Positions 20,521-33,771 of a stretch of DNA of 64,000 nucleotides are shown piece after piece. The number at the start of each line of letters is the position of its first letter. The first letter of the stretch is position 1. The DNA is from Variovorax paradoxus. Its GTDB lineage: Bacteria > Pseudomonadota > Gammaproteobacteria > Burkholderiales > Burkholderiaceae_C. The notes beneath the pieces are model-generated. The model had not been told where the DNA came from. It was given only the letters and a program-made list of their open reading frames with translations, and did no database searches. The position numbers and the translations under genes were made by a program. Where the stretch lies: contig CP063166.1 of NCBI GenBank assembly GCA_016806145.1, forward strand, positions 6,014,001-6,078,000, in the 5' to 3' direction.

Positions 20521-20835
20521 GGGGAGATGGTACCGGCCGAGCAAAGCGAAGGCCCGGCCACCACCGAATGGCCGAGCGAAGCGATGGCCCGACCCACCCC
20601 CCTCTGGCTGCGCCGAGGAGCGCAGCGTTTCGCGGATAAGGGCTCGCAGCTGTTTGAGCGAAGCGAGTTCTGCGAGACCCCGCGAAACGCGAGCACCGCA
20701 GGTTGCCCGCAGCGAAGCGGAGGGACGCAGACAGTGGGGTCGCCTTCTTTTGCTTACTTTTCTTGGCGAGACAAGAAAAGTGAGTCGCCCGCCGGGGCGA
20801 GTCCCGGCCAACGACCGAAGCAAGAAGCAAAAAGG
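20521..20835. repeat. Long structured dispersed repeat, copy A
   Basis: This 324-base gene-free gap is filled by a structured repeat also seen at 38042-38300 (inverted) and 38464-40031 (direct, split by an IS). Conserved blocks: CCCTCTGGCTGCGCCGAGG; a 10-bp stem CGTTTCGCGG (20626-20635) with CCGCGAAACG (20680-20689) enclosing CTCGCAG/CTGCGAG; GGGGTCGCCTT; and a hairpin ACTTTTCTTG (20756-20765), loop GCGAGA, CAAGAAAAGT (20772-20781); then GCCCGCCGGGGCGAG. No ORF of note is shared among copies. The AT-rich hairpin could end thiC transcription. Confidence 0.85.
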
Positions 20836-20844
20836 CAGAACCCC

Positions 20845-22922
<2,078 letters not shown>

Positions 22923-22974
22923 GATTGTGCGAGCGCCGGGGCGCGCCGTCAACCGCCCGCGTCAATGCCGAGGC

Positions 22975-23421
22975 TCAGGCCCGGGCTTGCAGGTCGCCGT
23001 CGACGTAATACCAGCGCGACAGGCCCGCGTCGTCGGACTCGCGCACGAAGCGGCTGCGCTCGTGCAGCCGCGAGGCCGTGCCCGAGGCGCCGCGCTGGCG
23101 CGCGACGAACTCGACCTCGGCATGGTCGGCATCGCTCATCGAGCGGCCGCGCACGTCGAGCCCGAGCCAGCGCACGTCCGGCTCGAAGTCGAGCGAGGCC
23201 GGCCGCGTGCTCGCGTGCCAGGTGCCGAGAAGGTACTCGGCACGCTCGCGCACGAAGGCCGTATAGCGCGAACGCATCAGCGATTCGGCATCGGGCGCGG
23301 GGGTGTGCTCGAAGTCGTCGAGGTAGCGGCCGCAGCACATCGCGTAGGCGATGGGCTTGTCGCGGCGGTCGGTACGGCCGCAGGGGCAGGGTGCGGTGGA
23401 GGGATCGGGAACGCTGGGCAT
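22975..23421 (-). CDS. YchJ-like SEC-C/UPF0225 family protein
   Basis: A 148-residue YchJ/UPF0225 protein. It has the N-terminal metal-binding cluster CPCG, then YAMCCGRYL, and the NTF2-like core LMRSRYTAFVRERAEYLLGTWH. YchJ proteins are small zinc-binding proteins with no settled function. Start 23421 (MPSVPDPST) is preferred; the frame upstream to 23487 lacks family likeness. It sits between the riboswitch (same strand, downstream) and the divergent LuxR gene. Confidence 0.85.
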   Translation of the reverse strand: MPSVPDPSTAPCPCGRTDRRDKPIAYAMCCGRYLDDFEHTPAPDAESLMRSRYTAFVRERAEYLLGTWHASTRPASLDFEPDVRWLGLDVRGRSMSDADHAEVEFVARQRGASGTASRLHERSRFVRESDDAGLSRWYYVDGDLQARA

Positions 23422-23584
23422 GGAGGCCCCTATTGGAACACCGTGCGGGCCGGGCCCCCAGAGGGCAAGCCCTGGGGCCGCGGGCATCCACCCTTGGCGT
23501 GCCGCTTGCTACCCGCTAACGTGGCGCCCCGGAGACCGGGGTGGACCACGAGAAGACAACGCACACCATCGAGGAACAACGGCC

Positions 23585-24337
23585 ATGTACCTGAGCGCTT
23601 CCGAACAGCAGGCCCTGCGCGGCGTGTTCACGCTGCTCGCGCGCGACGAGTGCGGCGAGCGCGAGATCCGCGAGCGCCTCGGCCATGCGCTGCTCGGCCT
23701 GCTGCGGGCCGACCAGTTCGCGTCCTTCGTCTGGGACGCCGAGCGCGGCGGCTTCGGCTCGCGCGTGGCGATCAACATGGCGCCGGCCAACCTCGACACC
23801 TATGCGCAGTGGCACCAGCACCACGACCCGATCACCTTCGTGCTGCAGTCGCGCCGCCGCGCCACGCGCGTGACCGAGGTGATGCCGCAGCGCGAACTGA
23901 TGCGCACGCCCTTCTTCAACGACTTCCTCGCGCGCGACGGCCTGCACTGGGGTCTGAACCTTCACACCTTCGACGGCGAGCGCGCGCTCGGCGACCTGCG
24001 CATCTGGCGCCGCAAGGAGCGCGGCGACTTCGGCGCACGCGAGACGCTGATGCTCGACCTGATCGAGCCCGCGTTCGCGGGCGCGCTGCTGCGGGCGCGG
24101 CAGCGCGCGCAGGCGCCTTGCGTCGCGGCGCAGGACAGCGCCGCCTCGCCCTGGGCCAGCCTCAGCGCGCGCGAGCAGCAGGTGGCGCGCGCGGTGCGCG
24201 AAGGCCTCACCGACAAGGACATCGCGCGCCGCATGGCGGTGGGCGTGCCCACGGTGCGCACCTACCTGAGGCGCATCTTCGACAAGCTCGGCATCGAGCG
24301 CCGCTCAGCGCTCGCGGGCGTGCTGCCGCGCGATTGA
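23585..24337 (+). CDS. LuxR-family transcriptional regulator
   Basis: A 250-residue regulator with a C-terminal GerE/LuxR helix-turn-helix (LSAREQQVARAVREGLTDKDIARRMAVGVPTVRTYL). The N-terminal 170 residues (MYLSASEQQALRGVFTLLARDECGEREI) look like an autoinducer-domain-like or GAF-like fold but lack motifs I can name. Start 23585 is the first ATG giving that N-terminus; upstream sequence is non-coding. It converges on the amidase gene with one base between the stops, so it need not regulate it. Its ligand is unknown. Confidence 0.85.
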   Translation: MYLSASEQQALRGVFTLLARDECGEREIRERLGHALLGLLRADQFASFVWDAERGGFGSRVAINMAPANLDTYAQWHQHHDPITFVLQSRRRATRVTEVMPQRELMRTPFFNDFLARDGLHWGLNLHTFDGERALGDLRIWRRKERGDFGARETLMLDLIEPAFAGALLRARQRAQAPCVAAQDSAASPWASLSAREQQVARAVREGLTDKDIARRMAVGVPTVRTYLRRIFDKLGIERRSALAGVLPRD

Positions 24338-24338
24338 A

Positions 24339-25865
<1,527 letters not shown>

Positions 25866-25972
25866 GGCGACGGCCTCGATGAACGAACGGAAGGCCGCCA
25901 TCGTGCGCCGCCGCGCGGCGGCTGTCTGTCGTCGAAACCGATGACAAGGCGCGAATGCGCGACGAGAAAGCG

Positions 25973-26806
25973 CTACTCGAACATCACCCACTCGGGCCGC
26001 ATGTTGAAGCGCACCGGCAGGATGCTCACGCCCAGGCCGCTGGTCACGTACATGCGCCGGCCGCGGTTCTCGATCCAGCCATAGGCCCAGGTGCGCGGCG
26101 CCGCGCCGGGCACGATCGGCGCGCCGTAGCCCGGCACCCAGACCTGGCCGCCATGGGTGTGGCCGGCCACGGTGAGCAGCGGCGCGGGCGCGGCGAGGCG
26201 CGGCATCCCGGCCAGGCTCGCGGGGTCGTGCATCAGCACCAGCGTGGGAGCGCCGGCCGGCACGCGCGACAAGGCGCGATCGGGCCGCGAATGACCGGTG
26301 GAGTGGTCGCCGATGCCCACCACCCAGAGCGCGCGCCCGGGCAGCGGCACGGCATCGTTCTCGAGCACCACGATGCCCTGCGCCGACAGCGCGTGCGTGA
26401 TGCGCGCGCCGTCGTGCCACCAGTCGTGATTGCCGAGCACCGCGTACACGCCCAACGGGGCCTTCAGCCGCCCGAGCACCGCGGCCATGGTCTCGATCGG
26501 CAGCGGCTCGTCTCCGCCGTGGCCGGCCAGGAAATCGCCGGGCAGCAGCACCAGGTCGGGCTGCGCGGCATTGATGGCGTCGACGATGCGGCGCGCGCGC
26601 TCCACGTCGGTCACGCGCCAGAGGCTGCGTTCGGTGATGTGCCAGTCGCTCGCGACCGCGATGCGCAGCCGCGGCTGCGCGCCCCAGGCGGCGCTGTCCA
26701 GCGTCTCGGTGCGCGCCGCGACCCAGCGCGGCTCGATCGCGACGCTCCAGAGGCCGAGCGCGGCCAGCGCGAGCGCCGCGAAGGCGCGCCATCCGGGGCG
26801 GCGCAT
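25973..26806 (-). CDS. Membrane-anchored metallophosphoesterase (YkuE-like)
   Basis: A 277-residue calcineurin-like phosphoesterase. An N-terminal hydrophobic helix (FAALALAALGLWSVA) likely anchors it. The metal-binding motifs appear in order: SDWHI, LLPGDFL, GNHDWW and AGHTHGGQVW. Relatives of this layout (YkuE, YaeI) are phosphodiesterases acting at the membrane, some on lipids. It lies 14 bases downstream of the acyl-CoA dehydrogenase gene and is probably co-transcribed, without an obvious metabolic link. Confidence 0.88.
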   Translation of the reverse strand: MRRPGWRAFAALALAALGLWSVAIEPRWVAARTETLDSAAWGAQPRLRIAVASDWHITERSLWRVTDVERARRIVDAINAAQPDLVLLPGDFLAGHGGDEPLPIETMAAVLGRLKAPLGVYAVLGNHDWWHDGARITHALSAQGIVVLENDAVPLPGRALWVVGIGDHSTGHSRPDRALSRVPAGAPTLVLMHDPASLAGMPRLAAPAPLLTVAGHTHGGQVWVPGYGAPIVPGAAPRTWAYGWIENRGRRMYVTSGLGVSILPVRFNMRPEWVMFE

Positions 26807-26819
26807 CAGCGCGGCCGGC

Positions 26820-27947
26820 TCACAGTGCCCGCTGGATCAGCAGCTTCTGGATGTCCGAGGTGCCTTCGTAGATCTGGCACACGCGCACATCGCGGTAGAT
26901 GCGCTCGAGCGGGAAGTCGTTCACGTAGCCGTAGCCGCCCAGGGTCTGGATCGCCGCGCTGCACACGCGCTCGGCCATCTCGCTCGCGAACAGCTTGGCC
27001 ATCGCGGCCTCTTTGAGGCAGGGGCGGCCGGCGTCGCGCAGGCTCGCGGCATGCCAGATCAGCTGGCGCGCGGCCTCGAGCTGCGTCGCGCAATCGGCGA
27101 GCCGGAAGCCCACGGCCTGCTGGTCGAAGATGGAACCGCCGAAGGCCTGGCGGTCCTTGGCATAGGCCACGGCCACGTCGAAGGCGCTGCGCGCCATGCC
27201 CACGCTCTGCGCGGCGATGCCGATGCGACCGCCCTCGAGCGCGCCGAGCGCGATCTTGTAGCCCTCGCCCTCGGCGCCGATCAGGTTCTCGGCCGGGATG
27301 CGGCAGCCGTCGAAGTTGATCTGCGCGGTGTCGCTGCTGTGCTGGCCGAGCTTGTCCTCGAGCCGCGCCACGTTGTAGCCCGGTGCGTCGGTCGGCACGA
27401 TGAAGGCGCTCATGCCGCGCTTGCCCGCGGCCTTGTCGGTGACCGCGATCACGATCGCGACCTGGCCGTTCTTGCCGCTGGTGATGAACTGCTTCACGCC
27501 GTCGATCACATAGCCGTCGGCGTCCTTGCGCGCGGTGGTGCGCAGGCTCGAGGCATCGCTGCCGGCCTGCGGCTCGGTCAGGCAGAAGGCGCCGAGCATC
27601 CGGCCCTGCGCGAGCGGCTCGAGCCACTGCTTCTTCTGCTGCGCATTGCCGTAGCGCATCAGGATCGCGTTGACGGGGCAGTTGGTCACGCTGATCGCGG
27701 TGCTGGTGCCGCCGTCGCCGGCCGCGATCTCCTCGAGCACCAGCGCGAGCGTGAGGTAGTCGAGACCGGCGCCGCCGTGCTCCTCGGGCACGCAGATGCC
27801 GTAGGCACCGAGCGCCGCGAGGCCCTGGTGCACTTCCTTCGGAAAGCTGTGCTCGCGATCCCACTTCGGCGCGTGGGGCCAGAGTTCGGCCTGCGCGAAA
27901 TCGCGCACGGCGTCGCGGATGGCTTCCTGGTCGGTGCTCAGCAGCAT
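26820..27947 (-). CDS. Acyl-CoA dehydrogenase
   Basis: A 375-residue FAD acyl-CoA dehydrogenase with the classic catalytic Glu in IYEGTSDIQK and the FAD-binding strings CLTEPQAGSDASS and QTLGGYGYVNDFPLERIYRD. Residues around the substrate pocket do not let me fix chain length; short or branched chains are plausible given the thiolase nearby on the same strand. It differs from the isovaleryl-CoA dehydrogenase at 13332 in the position of its catalytic base. It lies 36 bases after the M20 peptidase gene. Confidence 0.92.
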   Translation of the reverse strand: MLLSTDQEAIRDAVRDFAQAELWPHAPKWDREHSFPKEVHQGLAALGAYGICVPEEHGGAGLDYLTLALVLEEIAAGDGGTSTAISVTNCPVNAILMRYGNAQQKKQWLEPLAQGRMLGAFCLTEPQAGSDASSLRTTARKDADGYVIDGVKQFITSGKNGQVAIVIAVTDKAAGKRGMSAFIVPTDAPGYNVARLEDKLGQHSSDTAQINFDGCRIPAENLIGAEGEGYKIALGALEGGRIGIAAQSVGMARSAFDVAVAYAKDRQAFGGSIFDQQAVGFRLADCATQLEAARQLIWHAASLRDAGRPCLKEAAMAKLFASEMAERVCSAAIQTLGGYGYVNDFPLERIYRDVRVCQIYEGTSDIQKLLIQRAL

Positions 27948-27983
27948 GGCATGTCTCCTTGTGTCGTTCTCGTCGCGTCGTCG

Positions 27984-29231
27984 TTACTTGCCGGACCCCA
28001 GGTCCATGATCAGGCGGGCCGCCATGTACAGGCGGCGCGGGATCGCGCTGATGTCCACGTACTCGGCCTTGTCGCTGTGGTAGCCGAAGCCCGGCAGGCC
28101 CAGGCTCTCGATCACGGGCTTGCCCGACAGCGCCGCGTAGGCCGCGTCGGTGCCGCCGCCGGTGCGCTCTTCCACGCCCAGCGTGCCGCCGGCTTCCTTG
28201 TAGTAGCCCACCGCCTTGTCGACCAGCTTCTTGCCGCCTTCGCCGGCATTGAAGGCCGGGCGGCCGCGCGTGACGATCACCTTCACGTCGGCATCGGGCA
28301 GCTTCTTCTGCTGCGCGCGCTCCTCGAGCGTCTTCATCGCGGCATCGAAGTCCTCGTTGCGCGCATAACGCACGTCGGCATTGAGCGTGGCGCTGGCCGG
28401 GATGATGTTCGAGACGTTGCCGGCCTTGGCGATGGTCCAGTTGAAGCGCAGGTTCTTCGACTTGTCGTCGATGCTCATGGTGCGCAGCACCAGGTCCGAG
28501 GCCTCGACCAGCGCGTTCACGCCGAGGTCGGGCGCGGCGCCCGCATGCGAGGCCTTGCCGGTGATGTTGACCTGCACGTAGGCGATGCCCGAGGTGCCGA
28601 GCGAGAGCTTCTCGTCGCCGGCGCCGGTGGGCTCGAACGAGAGCACGTAGTCGGCCAGCTTGGCCTCTTCCTGGATCAGGTCGCGCGAGCCGAAGGAGCC
28701 CTTCTCCTCGTCGGTGTTGAACAGCACGGTGATGGTGCCGTAGTCGCGCACGCCGTAGTCCTTGAGCAGCTTGAGCGTGTGCAGGATCACGGCATTGCCG
28801 CCCTTGTCGTCGGCGATGCCGGGGCCGTAGGCCTTGTCGCCCTCGATGCGGAACGGCGCCTTGGCGAGCGTGCCCTTGAGGTAGACGGTGTCCATGTGCG
28901 ACATCAGCAGCAGGTTCTTGCCGCCGCGGCCCTTGAGCTTGCCGACGATGTTGTCGCCCACCACCAGGCCGGCCGACTTGCTGCGCGTGACGGTGAAGCC
29001 CAGGTTCTTGAGCTCGCCCTCGAGGAAGTTGCCCGCCGCGGCGATGCCCTCGGCGTCGCCGGTGCCGGTCTCGATGTTGACCAGCTTCTCCAGCGTCTTG
29101 ATGACGGCGGGCTGCTCGTCGGTGGCGGCCTGGAACAGCACGTTGTCGCGCTTCTGCGCCCAGGCGGCCGGCGCGAGCAGGGCGCCCGCGAGCACGGCGG
29201 CGATGACGTTGCGTGAATGAAAGGGACGCAT
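27984..29231 (-). CDS. Periplasmic M20-family metallopeptidase (glutamate carboxypeptidase-like)
   Basis: A 415-residue M20 di-zinc peptidase with signal peptide (AAVLAGALLAPAAWAQ). Metal-site strings: LLMSHMDTVYLKG (His/Asp), GIADDKGGNAV (bridging Asp), NTDEEKGSFGS (catalytic Glu-Glu) and the C-terminal GYHSDKAEYVD. Members such as carboxypeptidase G2 remove C-terminal glutamate from folates or peptides, or act on dipeptides. Export suggests scavenging in the periplasm. It lies within a run of minus-strand genes from 33671 downward. Confidence 0.9.
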   Translation of the reverse strand: MRPFHSRNVIAAVLAGALLAPAAWAQKRDNVLFQAATDEQPAVIKTLEKLVNIETGTGDAEGIAAAGNFLEGELKNLGFTVTRSKSAGLVVGDNIVGKLKGRGGKNLLLMSHMDTVYLKGTLAKAPFRIEGDKAYGPGIADDKGGNAVILHTLKLLKDYGVRDYGTITVLFNTDEEKGSFGSRDLIQEEAKLADYVLSFEPTGAGDEKLSLGTSGIAYVQVNITGKASHAGAAPDLGVNALVEASDLVLRTMSIDDKSKNLRFNWTIAKAGNVSNIIPASATLNADVRYARNEDFDAAMKTLEERAQQKKLPDADVKVIVTRGRPAFNAGEGGKKLVDKAVGYYKEAGGTLGVEERTGGGTDAAYAALSGKPVIESLGLPGFGYHSDKAEYVDISAIPRRLYMAARLIMDLGSGK

Positions 29232-29361
29232 GGGACCTCCTGCTTTTCTGCGATTCGTTCGAAAACTGGGAAAGCCCGCCGGCAGCCGCCGCCGGCCGGC
29301 CGCCCGGTGGAGGGGCGGAAGGCGGCGGGCGGCCCGGGCCGGCGGACGGGCGTCGTACCTT

Positions 29362-30546
29362 TTACAGCAGTTCGAGCGCCACGGCGGTGCCTTCGCCGCC
29401 GCCGATGCACAGCGTGGCCACGCCGCGCTTCTTGCCTTGCGCCTTGAGCGCGTGGATCAGCGTGACCATGATGCGCGCGCCGCTGGCGCCGATCGGATGG
29501 CCCAGCGCGCAGGCGCCGCCGTGGATGTTGACGCGGTCGTGCGACACGTCGAGCTCGTGCATCAGCGCCATCGGCACCACCGCGAAGGCCTCGTTGACCT
29601 CCCAGAGGTCCACGTCCTTGACGGTCCAGCCGGTCTTCTTGAACAGCTTGGCCACGGCGCCCACCGGCGCGGTCGAGAACCACTCGGGCTGCTGCGCATG
29701 CGTGGCATGGCCGACGATGCGCGCGATCGGCTTGGCGCCGATCTTCTTCGCATGCGACTCGGTCATCATCACCAGCGCGGCGGCGCCGTCGTTGATCGAC
29801 GAGCTCGAGGCGGCGGTGATGGTGCCGTTCTCCTTCTTGAACGCGGGCTTGAGCGTCGGGATCTTGTCGAGCTTGACCTTGCCCGGGCCTTCGTCGATGG
29901 AGATCACGGTGTCGCCGCCGCGGCCCTTGACCGTGACCGGGGTGATCTCGTCCTTGAACAGGCCGGTGTCGGTGGCCTTCTTGGCGCGCTCGACGCTGGC
30001 GATGGCGAAGGCGTCCTGCTGTTCGCGCGTGAACTTGTACTTGGCCGCGCAGTCCTCGCCGAAGGTGCCCATCGAGCGGCCCGGCTGGTAGGCGTCCTCG
30101 AGGCCGTCGAGCATCATGTGGTCGAAGATGCGGTCGTGGCCCATGCGGTAGCCACCGCGGCCCTTGAGCATCAGGTAGGGCGCGTTGGTCATGCTCTCCA
30201 TGCCGCCCGCCACCATCACGTCGTGCGTGCCGGCCAGCAGCAGGTCGTGCGCAAGCATCGCGGCCTTCATGGCCGAGCCGCACATCTTGCTGAGCGTGAC
30301 GGCGCCGGCGCTGTCGGGCAGGCCGCCCTTGTAGGCGGCCTGGCGCGCGGGCGCCTGGCCCTGACCCGCCATCAGGCAGTTGCCGAACAGCACCTCGCCC
30401 ACGCTGTCGGGCGCGATGCCGGCACGCTCGACGGCGGCCTTGATCGCGGCGCCGCCGAGGTCGTGCGCCGCGAGGGAGGAGAAGTCGCCCTGGAAGCTGC
30501 CCATGGGGGTGCGGGCGGCGCCGACGATGACGATGGATTCGGACAT
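29362..30546 (-). CDS. Acetyl-CoA C-acyltransferase (thiolase)
   Basis: A 394-residue thiolase. Nucleophile Cys is in LSKMCGSAMKAAM, the second active-site region in GGACALGHPIGASGARI and the third in VATLCIGGGEGTAV. It cleaves 3-ketoacyl-CoA or condenses acetyl-CoA to acetoacetyl-CoA. It ends 130 bases before the M20 gene and begins 55 bases after aceK. The start is fixed at 30546 by the ubiquitous MSESIVIVGAARTP N-terminus and a GGAG site. With the acyl-CoA dehydrogenase it fits acyl-CoA or branched-chain catabolism. Confidence 0.93.
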   Translation of the reverse strand: MSESIVIVGAARTPMGSFQGDFSSLAAHDLGGAAIKAAVERAGIAPDSVGEVLFGNCLMAGQGQAPARQAAYKGGLPDSAGAVTLSKMCGSAMKAAMLAHDLLLAGTHDVMVAGGMESMTNAPYLMLKGRGGYRMGHDRIFDHMMLDGLEDAYQPGRSMGTFGEDCAAKYKFTREQQDAFAIASVERAKKATDTGLFKDEITPVTVKGRGGDTVISIDEGPGKVKLDKIPTLKPAFKKENGTITAASSSSINDGAAALVMMTESHAKKIGAKPIARIVGHATHAQQPEWFSTAPVGAVAKLFKKTGWTVKDVDLWEVNEAFAVVPMALMHELDVSHDRVNIHGGACALGHPIGASGARIMVTLIHALKAQGKKRGVATLCIGGGEGTAVALELL

Positions 30547-30601
30547 GTGAGTGCTCCTTGATGCTGGAAAAAGAATGCGGGTCCGCGGATGCGAAGGCCC
30601 G

Positions 30602-32422
30602 TCAGGAATGCGCCGCCTGCTCCTCGTCGTGGAAGCGTTGCGACTCTTCGTACGGGAACACATCCAGCATCTGGCCAGCCTGGATGCGTTCCTTGTGGTG
30701 CTGCCAGAAGGCAGCGTCGAGCAGGTCGGCGTGGTGTGCCATGAAGGCCTCGCGCACGTCCTTGTTGCCCAGCAGGAAGGGCTCGAAGGTCTCGGGGAAC
30801 ACGTCCTTCGGGCCGACCGAATACCAGACCTCGCCGCTCATCTCCTCTTCCTCGTTGCGCGGCAGGGGCACCTTGCGGAACTGGCAGTCGGTGATGTATT
30901 CGATCTCGTCGTAGTCATAGAACACGACCTTGCCGCCGCGCGTGACGCCGAAGTTCTTCCACAGCATGTCGCCCGGGAAGATGTTGGCCGCCACCATGTC
31001 CTTGATCGCGTTGCCGTACTCGATTACCGCCTGCTCGAGCTGCTCCCGGGCACGCCTGGCCTGCGCCGGGCTCTCGGGATGCGCGAGCATGTCGAAGGCC
31101 TCCTGCAGGTAGATGTTCAGCGGGATCATCCGGCGCTCGATGTAGACGTGCTTGAGCACCAGCTCCATCTCCCCGTTGCCGTCGCGGTCGCCGATCTCGA
31201 GCTGGCTGGGCGCGAACTTGCGGATCTCCTCGATCAGCGCGGGCTCGAAGCGGTCGAGCGGAAAACCCACGTCGCTGTACTCAAGCGTGTCGGCCATGCG
31301 GCCCACGCGGTCGTGCTGCTTCACGAGCATGTACTTGCTCTTGATCTGCTCGCGCGTGGTGTCCTTCGGCGGCGGATAGAAGTCCTTGATGACCTTGAAC
31401 ACGAACGGGAACGAGGGCAGGTCGAACACCAGCATCACCATGCCCTTGATGCCGGGCGCGATGCGGAAGCGGTCGCTCGAGTAGTTGAGGTGCGAGAGGA
31501 AGTCGCGATAGAACAGCGTCTTGCCCTGCTTGGCCAGGCCCAGCGCGTTGTAGATCTCGGCGCGCGGCTTGCGCGGCATCAGCGAGCGCAGGAACTGCAC
31601 GCAGGCCGAGGGCACCTCCATGTCGACCATGAAGTAGGCGCGCGCGAAGCTGAACAGCATCTGCAGGTCGTCCTCGCCGAACAGCACCGCGTCGACATGG
31701 AAGCGGCCCTGGCCGTCGTGCAGGATCGGCAGCGCGAAGGCCAGCTCGACGAAGCCGTTCATGATCTTGCCGACCACGTAGGCGCCCTTGTTGCGATAGA
31801 ACAGCCCCGAGAGCACCTGCAGCTGGAAGTTGGCGCGCAGCTTGACCTGGTGGAAGCGCGCCTGCATCGCGCTCGCCACGCGCTCGGCATCGCGCCGCTT
31901 GTGGGCCCAGCTGCCGAGCAGCGCGAAGTCGTCGAGCATCTGCTCGATGGTGTCGGCCAGCGTGGCGGGCGACGGATAGTAGGGCCGGTAGGTGGGCGCG
32001 CCGCGCGGCTCGATGTACTCGGTGCTGATGGCCGGGCGCACGAAGATGAAGTCGTTCTGGAAGTACGCGCGGTGCAGGATCTTGGTGGTGACCGAGTTGA
32101 AGAAGCTCTCGGCCAGCTCGGGCTGGTGGTGGTCGACCAGGAGGCCGATGTAGTGCAGCTTGACCTGGTGCCAGACGTCCATCGGCTGCTCGCCGGCCTT
32201 GAACTCCTTCTCGAGCCGCGCCACCGCCTCGCTCACGCGCAGGTCGTAGAACTCGATGCGCTCGCGCTGCGCGCGCTGCTGGCCGTGCCAGTCGGCGGTC
32301 TCGAAGCGATGCTTGGCGCGCGCCGACTCGGCCCGGAACAGCCTGTAATGGCGGTTGAAGCCGTCCATCATCGCCTTCGCGATGTCGTAGGCCAGCGGGG
32401 AGTCGAGGCGCTGCGGGAACAT
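30602..32422 (-). CDS. aceK: Isocitrate dehydrogenase kinase/phosphatase
   Basis: A 606-residue bifunctional AceK, which phosphorylates isocitrate dehydrogenase to divert carbon to the glyoxylate shunt and reverses this. The kinase-phosphatase ATP site region ([30 protein letters not shown]) is intact, as is the downstream catalytic segment YDYDEIEY. The isocitrate lyase and malate synthase genes are not next to it here, unlike the enteric aceBAK operon. Instead it follows carbonic anhydrase and precedes thiolase, all on one strand under a MerR-type gene, which suggests shared control of acyl-CoA and C2 use. Confidence 0.95.
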   Translation of the reverse strand: MFPQRLDSPLAYDIAKAMMDGFNRHYRLFRAESARAKHRFETADWHGQQRAQRERIEFYDLRVSEAVARLEKEFKAGEQPMDVWHQVKLHYIGLLVDHHQPELAESFFNSVTTKILHRAYFQNDFIFVRPAISTEYIEPRGAPTYRPYYPSPATLADTIEQMLDDFALLGSWAHKRRDAERVASAMQARFHQVKLRANFQLQVLSGLFYRNKGAYVVGKIMNGFVELAFALPILHDGQGRFHVDAVLFGEDDLQMLFSFARAYFMVDMEVPSACVQFLRSLMPRKPRAEIYNALGLAKQGKTLFYRDFLSHLNYSSDRFRIAPGIKGMVMLVFDLPSFPFVFKVIKDFYPPPKDTTREQIKSKYMLVKQHDRVGRMADTLEYSDVGFPLDRFEPALIEEIRKFAPSQLEIGDRDGNGEMELVLKHVYIERRMIPLNIYLQEAFDMLAHPESPAQARRAREQLEQAVIEYGNAIKDMVAANIFPGDMLWKNFGVTRGGKVVFYDYDEIEYITDCQFRKVPLPRNEEEEMSGEVWYSVGPKDVFPETFEPFLLGNKDVREAFMAHHADLLDAAFWQHHKERIQAGQMLDVFPYEESQRFHDEEQAAHS

Positions 32423-32443
32423 GGACCGAAGAAGGCGCGGCCT

Positions 32444-33172
32444 TCAGCCGGCGGCGGGCGTCGGCGTCGGTGCCGCGGCGGGCTTGCCCGTGAGCTGGGT
32501 CACCAGTTCGCCGGGGCGGCTGTACTTGTGGCGCACGCGCTGCACCGCGGCCTTGTAGAGCGACTCGAGCGACTTGTCGCCTTCCACGCTCATGCCCAGG
32601 TCCTGCAGCAGGCCGTCGTGCACGCCGAAGGTCCAGCCGTGGATCGTGACCTTCTGGCCGCGGCTCCAGGCGTCGACCATCACCGTGCTGACGGCCACGT
32701 TGACCACCTGCTCGGCGACGTTGAGTTCGCACAGCGCATCGGCGCGCACTTCTTCCGAGAAGCTGTCGAGCATCACGTGGTGGCGGTCGCGCACGTCCTG
32801 GATGTGGCGGATCCAGTTGTCGGCCAGGCCGATGCGGGTGCCGTTGAGCGCGGCCTTCACGCCCGCGCAGCCATAGTGGCCCACCACCATGATGTGCGAG
32901 ACCTTCAGATGCTCGACCGCGAACTGGATCGCCGACAGCGCGTTGAGGTCGGAGTGCACCACGATGTTGGCCACGTTGCGGTGCACGAACACCTCGCCGG
33001 GCTCAAGGCCGGTGATCTGGTTGGCCGGCACGCGGCTGTCGGAACAGCCGATCCACATGTAGCGCGGCGTCTGCTGCTTGACCAGGCTGGTGAAGAAACC
33101 AGGCCGGTCGCGTTCCATCTGCGCGGACCAGGCGCGGTTGTGGGCGAAGAGGTCGTCGAGTGATTCGGACAT
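32444..33172 (-). CDS. can: Beta-class carbonic anhydrase
   Basis: A 242-residue beta-carbonic anhydrase, interconverting CO2 and bicarbonate in the cytoplasm. The zinc site is complete: Cys43 with the Asp45-Arg47 dyad in CSDSRVP, His99 and Cys102 in VVGHYGCAG. Length is slightly above the typical 220 because of an Ala/Pro-rich tail. It lies between the merR-like gene and aceK with 61- and 21-base gaps, so is probably part of the same transcript. Bicarbonate supply would suit the biotin-dependent carboxylases of the cell. Confidence 0.95.
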   Translation of the reverse strand: MSESLDDLFAHNRAWSAQMERDRPGFFTSLVKQQTPRYMWIGCSDSRVPANQITGLEPGEVFVHRNVANIVVHSDLNALSAIQFAVEHLKVSHIMVVGHYGCAGVKAALNGTRIGLADNWIRHIQDVRDRHHVMLDSFSEEVRADALCELNVAEQVVNVAVSTVMVDAWSRGQKVTIHGWTFGVHDGLLQDLGMSVEGDKSLESLYKAAVQRVRHKYSRPGELVTQLTGKPAAAPTPTPAAG

Positions 33173-33209
33173 GCGGGGATTGTCGGTGAGGTGGAGGGGG
33201 ATTCGGTGC

Positions 33210-33228
33210 GCCGGCGCCCGGCGCCGGC
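33210..33228. terminator. GC hairpin between the merR-like gene and can
   Basis: GCCGGCGCC (33210-33218), one base, GGCGCCGGC (33220-33228): a perfect 9-bp inverted repeat 6 bases beyond the merR-like stop codon. No T-run follows on the minus strand, so it is at most a partial terminator or mRNA-stability hairpin. Confidence 0.35.
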
Positions 33229-33233
33229 GGCTC

Positions 33234-33671
33234 TCAGGCGGCCCTGGCCGGTCGCGGTACCTTGCCGTTGGGTTTGCCGGCGGTTTCGGCCTTCTGCGCG
33301 CGCGCCAGCGCTGTCTGGCCCTTCTTTTCGTGAGCGCGCACTTCCGCGATATTGGCCTGCAGCTCGGCGAGCTGGCCCTCGAGTTGCGCGCGGTGGGCGC
33401 CCAGGATGCTGAGGAAGCGCTCGAGCTGCGGCACGGTGTCGCGCGGGCTGTCGTACATGTCGAGGATGTCCTTGGCCTCGGTCAGGCTCAGGCCCAGGCG
33501 CTTGGCGCGCAGCGTGAGCGTGAGCCGGGCCCGGTCGCGCGCGCTGTAGATGCGCTGCAGGCCGGCGCGCTCGGGCGTGAGCAGCCCCATGTCCTCGTAG
33601 AAGCGGATCGCCCGCGTCGTCAGGTCGAATTCCTTCGCGAGCTGGCTGATGGTGAAGGTTTGCGCTGGCAT
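33234..33671 (-). CDS. MerR-family transcriptional regulator (LiuR-like candidate)
   Basis: A 145-residue MerR-family protein: N-terminal winged HTH (TFTISQLAKEFDLTTRAIRFYEDMGLL, RIYSARDRARLTLTLRAKRLGLSLTEAKDIL), then a long dimerisation coiled coil (LERFLSILGAHRAQLEGQLAELQANIAEV) and a basic tail. It lacks the Cys ligands of metal-sensing MerR proteins. It heads a minus-strand series can, aceK, thiolase, M20, acyl-CoA dehydrogenase, and faces a perfect palindrome. LiuR, a MerR-type regulator of branched-chain amino acid catabolism in beta- and gammaproteobacteria, has this layout; identity is inferred. Start 33671 preferred over 33692. Confidence 0.82.
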   Translation of the reverse strand: MPAQTFTISQLAKEFDLTTRAIRFYEDMGLLTPERAGLQRIYSARDRARLTLTLRAKRLGLSLTEAKDILDMYDSPRDTVPQLERFLSILGAHRAQLEGQLAELQANIAEVRAHEKKGQTALARAQKAETAGKPNGKVPRPARAA

Positions 33672-33771
33672 GGAGGCTGGTTCGAGGGGCACGAGGAGGC
33701 GCCGGGACGGGGGCGTTGCGGGGGCGACAGCACATTTGCGCCGCGCTCTCTACAATGGTGCCCTCAACCCA